Program-made: the position numbers and the translations under genes | Assembly (NCBI GenBank): GCA_045544455.1 | Contig: JAZPYZ010000003.1 | Location: 1 to 64,000, forward strand | Reading direction: 5' to 3' | DNA length: 64,000 nt | From: JAZPYZ01 sp045544455 | GTDB taxonomy: Bacteria > Bacillota > Clostridia > Oscillospirales > Acutalibacteraceae | Notes under the pieces: model-generated | What the model saw: only the letters and a program-made list of their open reading frames with translations | Databases searched by the model: none | What the model was told of the DNA's origin: nothing | Shown here: one piece after another, positions 59,739 through 64,000 of the stretch | Layout: each line of letters begins with the position of its first letter | Position numbering within the stretch: position 1 is the stretch's first letter

Positions 59739-61126
59739 TAGGATTCTTTTTTATGCTTTTTGTTGTCGGTGTCTTCCTCATCCTCGGTTTGTGTGATGGG
59801 AGTGATCTCAACGTGCACCGATTCGATCCGGCGGTCATCCATCTGGGTGATGGTAAATACCGCGTTGCCGAACTCAATCTGCGGATGTTCATCCTCGTCC
59901 GGGATACGGCCGAGTTGATCCATCAAGAAACCGGCGATCGTTTCGTATTCGCCTTCCGGAATATCCACTTCCAACCGTTCGTTGATCTCGTCTACCGCCA
60001 TCGCACCATCCACTTCAAACGAGGTGTCGGTCAATTGCGTGACGTCTTCCTTTTCGTTATCGAATTCGTCCTGGATGTTACCCACGATCGATTCCAGCAG
60101 GTCTTCCATGGTGACGATACCGGCGACGCCGCCGTATTCGTCCACTACGACGCACATCTGCATGTGCCGTTCGGTCATTTCCGAGAACAACTCGCTACAC
60201 CGCTTGGTTCCCGGTACGAAATAGGTGTCACGGATCAACTGACGAAGCGAAACCTGATCCGGAATCTCCTGCCCAACGTAAGGTAACAGATCTTTGATAT
60301 ACAGAATACCGATGATATGGTCGATATCCTCTTCGTACACCGGCAAACGAGAATACCCTTCGTCCACGCCGATACGCAACGCTTCTTCAACCGGATCTTC
60401 CACGTCGATCGCCGCTACGTCGGTACGCGGCGTCATCACTTCTTCTGCGATCAGATCATCAAACTCAAAGATGTTGTTGATCATCTCTTTTTGAGTGTCT
60501 TCAATAACGCCTTTTTCTTCACCGGCATCCACCAGCATGCGGATCTCTTCTTCGGTGACGTGTTCTTCATCCGCGTTCGGATCAATGCCGAACAGCCGAA
60601 CGACCACGTTGGTCGAGAAGGACAGAAACGCGACAAACGGCCGGGTGATGGTGGCCACCGCCCCGAGAATGCCGATCGCACCATAGGCGAGCGATTCTGC
60701 TTTTTGCATCGCAATGCGTTTCGGTACCAGTTCGCCGAACACCAACGAGAAATACGACATCAGGATGGTGATCAGGATCACACTGACCGATTCAATCATC
60801 GCGGCTTGACTTGCCAGATTCGGGAACGTCCCGATAAACCAATCGGCCAACGGTTCGGCAAGCGATTGCGATGCCGATGCGGAGGTCAAGAACCCGGCGA
60901 GGGTAACCCCGATTTGAATCGTCGCCAAAAAGTTCGACGAATCGGCGGTCAGTTTCATAATTTTCTTTGCTTTTTTGTTGCCTTCTTCAGCAAGTTTGCG
61001 AACCTTGTTGTCGTTGAGCGAGATAATGGCGATTTCCGACGCGGCAAAAAACGCGTTACAGAGCACCAGTACGATCAACAATACAATTTGCAGCCACAAA
61101 TTGCCATCAGGAGGGTCTGCGTCCAT
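59738..61126 (-). CDS. CNNM/CBS/CorC transporter-associated protein (hemolysin family)
   Basis: A 462-residue membrane protein. The CNNM domain (about 10-205) has several helices, starting IVLLIVLVLCNAFFAASEIA. Two CBS domains follow (about 220-345; MTPRTDVAAIDVEDPVEEAL and YVGQEIPD region, VVDEYGGVAGIVTMEDLLE). The C-terminal CorC_HlyC domain (about 360-445) contains GEYETIAGFLMDQLGRIP. Relatives export or sense Mg2+ or Co2+; the old 'hemolysin' name is misleading. It has a strong own promoter and is divergent from nifJ. Confidence 0.92.
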   Translation of the reverse strand: MDADPPDGNLWLQIVLLIVLVLCNAFFAASEIAIISLNDNKVRKLAEEGNKKAKKIMKLTADSSNFLATIQIGVTLAGFLTSASASQSLAEPLADWFIGTFPNLASQAAMIESVSVILITILMSYFSLVFGELVPKRIAMQKAESLAYGAIGILGAVATITRPFVAFLSFSTNVVVRLFGIDPNADEEHVTEEEIRMLVDAGEEKGVIEDTQKEMINNIFEFDDLIAEEVMTPRTDVAAIDVEDPVEEALRIGVDEGYSRLPVYEEDIDHIIGILYIKDLLPYVGQEIPDQVSLRQLIRDTYFVPGTKRCSELFSEMTERHMQMCVVVDEYGGVAGIVTMEDLLESIVGNIQDEFDNEKEDVTQLTDTSFEVDGAMAVDEINERLEVDIPEGEYETIAGFLMDQLGRIPDEDEHPQIEFGNAVFTITQMDDRRIESVHVEITPITQTEDEEDTDNKKHKKES

Positions 61127-61185
61127 GGAAACATGTTCCCCTTTCAGTTCGATATCTTACGATACCATATATTTTCAGTGATTCT

Positions 61186-61214
61186 ATCATACAGGAAAAA
61201 GTGCATTCTGTCAA
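61186..61214 (-). promoter_or_regulatory. Promoter of the CNNM/CBS gene
   Basis: Minus strand: perfect TTGACA (61214-61209), a 17-bp spacer, TATGAT (61191-61186). Confidence 0.8.
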
Positions 61215-61389
61215 ATTTGGAAATTTGCCTGGATTTTACCGAATTAGCCCGAAATTCGAAAGAAATCGAAAAAAACAGCGTTTATGGGTTTCTCTTGACC
61301 GCCATCGCCGTACAGGGTGTTTTTTCGCGGTTTTTCAAAAATAACTATAAATTCGTGCAAAACATTTGTAAATTTATTTGTTTTTCTTG
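61215..61389. other. Intergenic region between divergent promoters
   Basis: The 347-base gap 61127-61473 holds the minus-strand promoter (61186-61214) and the nifJ promoter (61390-61418). Between them is AT-rich sequence with runs of A and T and no ORF with a ribosome site, no hairpin and no operator-like repeat that I can support. Confidence 0.5.
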
Positions 61390-61418
61390 TTTACAATAAG
61401 GCGTAAAAGTGGTACTAT
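61390..61418 (+). promoter_or_regulatory. Promoter of nifJ
   Basis: TTTACA at 61390-61395, a 17-bp spacer and TACTAT at 61413-61418, preceded by an AT-rich stretch that could act as an UP element. AAGGAGG lies before the ATG. Confidence 0.65.
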
Positions 61419-61473
61419 ATGAGATGGTGCAAAGAAAACTTTTATTTTCATCTTGCAAGGAGGAAATAAGTGT

Positions 61474-64000
61474 ATGGCAAGAAAGTTTAAAACGATGGAT
61501 GGTAACAACGCTGCCGCGTATGTATCGTATGCGTTTACCGATGTTGCTGCTATCTATCCCATTACCCCGTCTTCGGTAATGGCAGAAGTCACGGACGTGT
61601 GGGCGGCACAAGGACAGGAAAACCTGTTCGGTCGTCCGGTCAAACTCGCGGAAATGCAATCCGAAGCCGGTGCTGCCGGTGCGGTTCACGGTTCGTTGTC
61701 GGCCGGTGCGCTGACCACCACCTATACCGCGTCGCAAGGCTTGTTGCTCATGATCCCGAACATGTATAAAATCGCCGGCGAATTGTTGCCGAACGTTATC
61801 CATGTATCGGCTCGTGCGCTCGCGACGCATGCGTTGTCGATCTTCGGCGACCATTCGGACGTGTATGCCTGCCGTCAAACCGGTTATGCAATGCTCTGTG
61901 CATCCAGCGTTCAGGAAGTTATGGATCTCGGTGCGGTAGCGCACTTGGCGACCATCAAAGGCCGTGTGCCGTTCCTGCATTTCTTTGACGGTTTCCGTAC
62001 TTCGCACGAAGTGCAAAAGATCGAAGTCTGGGATTATAAAGATCTCGAAGATATGTTGGACAAAGACGCGGTCGAAGCGTTCCGTCGCAACGCGCTCAAC
62101 CCGGAACATCCGGTACAACGCGGTACCGCGCAAAACCCGGACGTCTTCTTCCAAAACAAAGAAGCGGCGAACACCTATTACGATGCGATGCCGGCCGTTG
62201 TTGAAGATTACATGAATCAAGTCAACAAAAAGATCGGCTCGAAATACAAACTGTTCAACTACTACGGCAAACGCGATGCGAAACACGTTATCGTAGCGAT
62301 GGGTTCGGTTTGCGAAACCATCGAAGAAACCGTGGATCACTTGAACGCTAACGGCGAAAGCGTCGGCTTGATCAAAGTCCGTCTGTATCGTCCGTTCTCG
62401 ATCAAACACTTGGTAGCGGCTCTCCCGTCGACCGTTGAGAAGATCAGCGTACTTGATCGTACCAAAGAACCGGGCTCGATCGGCGAACCGTTGTACCTCG
62501 ACGTCTGCGCGGCGCTGCGCGACACCAAATTTGCGAACGTTCCGGTGTATTCCGGCCGTTACGGTTTGGGTTCGAAAGATACCAACCCGGGCCAAATCGT
62601 TGCCGTGTATCGCAACATGGAAAAGAAATGCCCGAAGAAGAGATTTACCATCGGTATCGAACACGACGTTACCAACACCTCGCTGAAGGTGAAAGAAAAC
62701 ATCGACACCACGCCGAAAGGCACCCGTTCCTGCAAATTCTGGGGCTTGGGTTCTGACGGTACGGTTGGTGCGAACAAAAACTCGATCAAGATCATCGGTG
62801 ACCATACCGATATGTATGCGCAGGGTTACTTCTCCTATGACTCGAAGAAATCCGGCGGTGTCACCATCTCCCACTTGCGTTTTGGTAAACGCCCGATCAA
62901 ATCGACCTATTTCGTTAACAAAGCGGACTTCGTGGCGTGCCACAACCCGTCCTACGTTGACAAATACGACATGGTTGGCGACGTGAACAAAGGCGGCATC
63001 TTCCTGCTGAACTGCTCGTGGACCGATGCGGAACTCGATGCGCATCTGCCGGCTGAAATGAAACGCACCATTGCGAAAAACAACATTCAATTCTACACCA
63101 TCGATGCGACTCACATTGCGAAAGGCCTTGGTTTGGGCAACCGCACCAACACCATTCTGCAAGCGGCGTTCTTCAAACTCGCCAAGGTTATTCCGGTCGA
63201 CGATGCGGTTCAGTTCATGAAAGATGCGGCTACCCGTTCTTACTCCAAGAAGGGTGAAGCCATCGTTAAGATGAACCACGACGCGATCGAACAAGGCGTT
63301 AAAGAAGTGCGCAAAGTGACCGTTCCGGCCGCTTGGGCGAACGCGGTAGACGCGGATGTCGTAGAAACCAAACTTGAAGGCAAGAAGGAAGTTACCGATT
63401 ATATCGAAAACATCCTGAAACCCATCAACGCACAACAAGGCGACAAACTGCCGGTTTCTGCGTTCACGGGTATGGCCGACGGCACGGTGCCGCTGGGTTC
63501 TGCTGCGTATGAAAAACGCGGTATTGCGGTGGACGTGCCGGTATGGGTACAAGAAAATTGTATTCAATGTAACTTCTGCTCGTATGTCTGCCCGCACGCG
63601 GTTATCCGTCCGGTCATCCTGAATGACGAAGACGTGAAAAATGCGCCGGAAGGCATCAAGACCAAACCGGCCACCGGTTTGCCGGGTTATCAGTTCGCAA
63701 TGACCGTGTCGGTCCTCGACTGTACCGGTTGCGGATCTTGCGTCAACGTTTGCCCGGGCATGAAAGGCAACAAAGCGCTCACCATGGCGCCGCTGGATAC
63801 CCAACTCGCAGAACAAAAAGTGTACGATTTCGGCTTCAAACTGCCGGAAAAACCGGAAGTTGCGGCGAAATTCAAAGATTCGACCGTCAAAGGCAGCCAG
63901 TTCAAACAACCGTTGCTCGAGTTCTCGGGCGCTTGCGCCGGTTGCGGCGAAACCCCGTATGCGAAACTCATCACCCAATTGTTCGGTGATCGTATGTATA
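61474..64000 (+). CDS. nifJ: Pyruvate:ferredoxin (flavodoxin) oxidoreductase, 3' end cut off
   Basis: The first 842 residues of a single-chain PFOR of usually about 1,170-1,190 residues; the frame is open to the window edge. It turns pyruvate and CoA into acetyl-CoA, CO2 and reduced ferredoxin. Domain order: pyrimidine-binding pyr/POR N-domain (1-about 250; AIYPITPSSVMAE, YTASQGLLLMIPNMYKI), domain II with SVGLIKVRLYRPFS, gamma domain, then two 4Fe-4S motifs CIQCNFCSYVCP (from Cys696) and CTGCGSCVNVCP (from Cys750). The CAGCGETPY of the thiamine-diphosphate domain is near residue 822. Codon choice is strongly biased, as expected for a highly expressed gene. Confidence 0.97.
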   Translation, partial: MARKFKTMDGNNAAAYVSYAFTDVAAIYPITPSSVMAEVTDVWAAQGQENLFGRPVKLAEMQSEAGAAGAVHGSLSAGALTTTYTASQGLLLMIPNMYKIAGELLPNVIHVSARALATHALSIFGDHSDVYACRQTGYAMLCASSVQEVMDLGAVAHLATIKGRVPFLHFFDGFRTSHEVQKIEVWDYKDLEDMLDKDAVEAFRRNALNPEHPVQRGTAQNPDVFFQNKEAANTYYDAMPAVVEDYMNQVNKKIGSKYKLFNYYGKRDAKHVIVAMGSVCETIEETVDHLNANGESVGLIKVRLYRPFSIKHLVAALPSTVEKISVLDRTKEPGSIGEPLYLDVCAALRDTKFANVPVYSGRYGLGSKDTNPGQIVAVYRNMEKKCPKKRFTIGIEHDVTNTSLKVKENIDTTPKGTRSCKFWGLGSDGTVGANKNSIKIIGDHTDMYAQGYFSYDSKKSGGVTISHLRFGKRPIKSTYFVNKADFVACHNPSYVDKYDMVGDVNKGGIFLLNCSWTDAELDAHLPAEMKRTIAKNNIQFYTIDATHIAKGLGLGNRTNTILQAAFFKLAKVIPVDDAVQFMKDAATRSYSKKGEAIVKMNHDAIEQGVKEVRKVTVPAAWANAVDADVVETKLEGKKEVTDYIENILKPINAQQGDKLPVSAFTGMADGTVPLGSAAYEKRGIAVDVPVWVQENCIQCNFCSYVCPHAVIRPVILNDEDVKNAPEGIKTKPATGLPGYQFAMTVSVLDCTGCGSCVNVCPGMKGNKALTMAPLDTQLAEQKVYDFGFKLPEKPEVAAKFKDSTVKGSQFKQPLLEFSGACAGCGETPYAKLITQLFGDRMY

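Noticed and set aside
61345..63978. 877-codon open frame on the minus strand opposite nifJ
   Set aside because: The plus strand encodes an unmistakable PFOR. The antisense frame has no ribosome site and reads as low-sense Arg/Phe/Val-rich protein; strong codon bias in nifJ (few TTA, CTA and TCA codons) leaves the opposite frame open.
1..64000. CRISPR arrays, prophage, transposons, tRNA and rRNA genes
   Set aside because: No regularly spaced repeats, integrase, transposase, phage genes or tRNA cloverleaf were found on reading through; the window is mostly conserved chromosome.

Overview
The window looks like chromosomal DNA of a spore-forming anaerobic Bacillota, most likely class Clostridia (Oscillospiraceae-like). 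The evidence is sigma-G, SpoVM, a SipL-type DUF3794/LysM protein and GerW (sporulation), pyruvate:ferredoxin oxidoreductase and a small ferredoxin (anaerobic metabolism), a Cys T-box leader, a Gram-positive LexA-type box before recA, AGGAGG ribosome sites and TTGNNN-17-TATAAT promoters. The taxon is inferred. Coding density is high. I found no tRNA, rRNA, IS element, prophage or CRISPR array.

Layout. 1-6,350: edge RNA or terminator, an XRE/zinc-ribbon membrane regulator, a eukaryotic-type glycogen branching enzyme, then a VTC polyphosphate polymerase / DUF4956 / Cthe_2159-like lipoprotein operon. 6,350-11,620: a SIS-isomerase remnant with an internal deletion, ferredoxin, an unknown membrane protein, a DUF4380 protein, and a sugar-epimerase/DUF4434 pair divergent from an AraC regulator. 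11,620-19,850 (minus strand): NAD synthetase lacking its glutaminase cysteine, sigma-G, the ftsE-ftsX-M23-S41 envelope operon whose S41 member has lost its catalytic pair, and a PucR/CdaR-type regulator. 20,000-30,600: ABC-F ATPase, a lipoprotein with a two-component system, YqhQ, prmC, recA-recX, rimO. 30,600-34,400: pgsA, T-box-controlled cysE-cysS, a membrane protein and an HMA metal chaperone. 34,400-37,420 (minus): ppa-pncA-pncB NAD salvage operon and rpmB. 37,500-42,300: site-2 protease, scpAB, gerW, dacF, rluB and a GNAT-like protein. 42,300-45,620: a three-gene biotin carboxyltransferase operon. 45,700-57,660: yicC-remA-gmk-rpoZ-priA-def-fmt-rsmB-rlmN-prpC-prkC-rsgA. 57,700-59,700: a small membrane protein, spoVM and the SipL-like gene. 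59,700-64,000: a CBS/CNNM hemolysin-type protein divergent from nifJ, which runs off the right edge.

How the genes fit together. Most of the window is conserved housekeeping in an order familiar from Firmicutes. The parts that merit attention are the enzymes with lost active sites (S41 protease, NadE glutaminase, deleted SIS isomerase), the polyphosphate/VTC cluster, the transcarboxylase-like biotin operon without a membrane decarboxylase, the SpoVM-SipL spore-coat anchoring locus, and the sigma-G leader with a TTG start and an inverted repeat over its ribosome site. All functions are read from motifs and order; no database search was possible.
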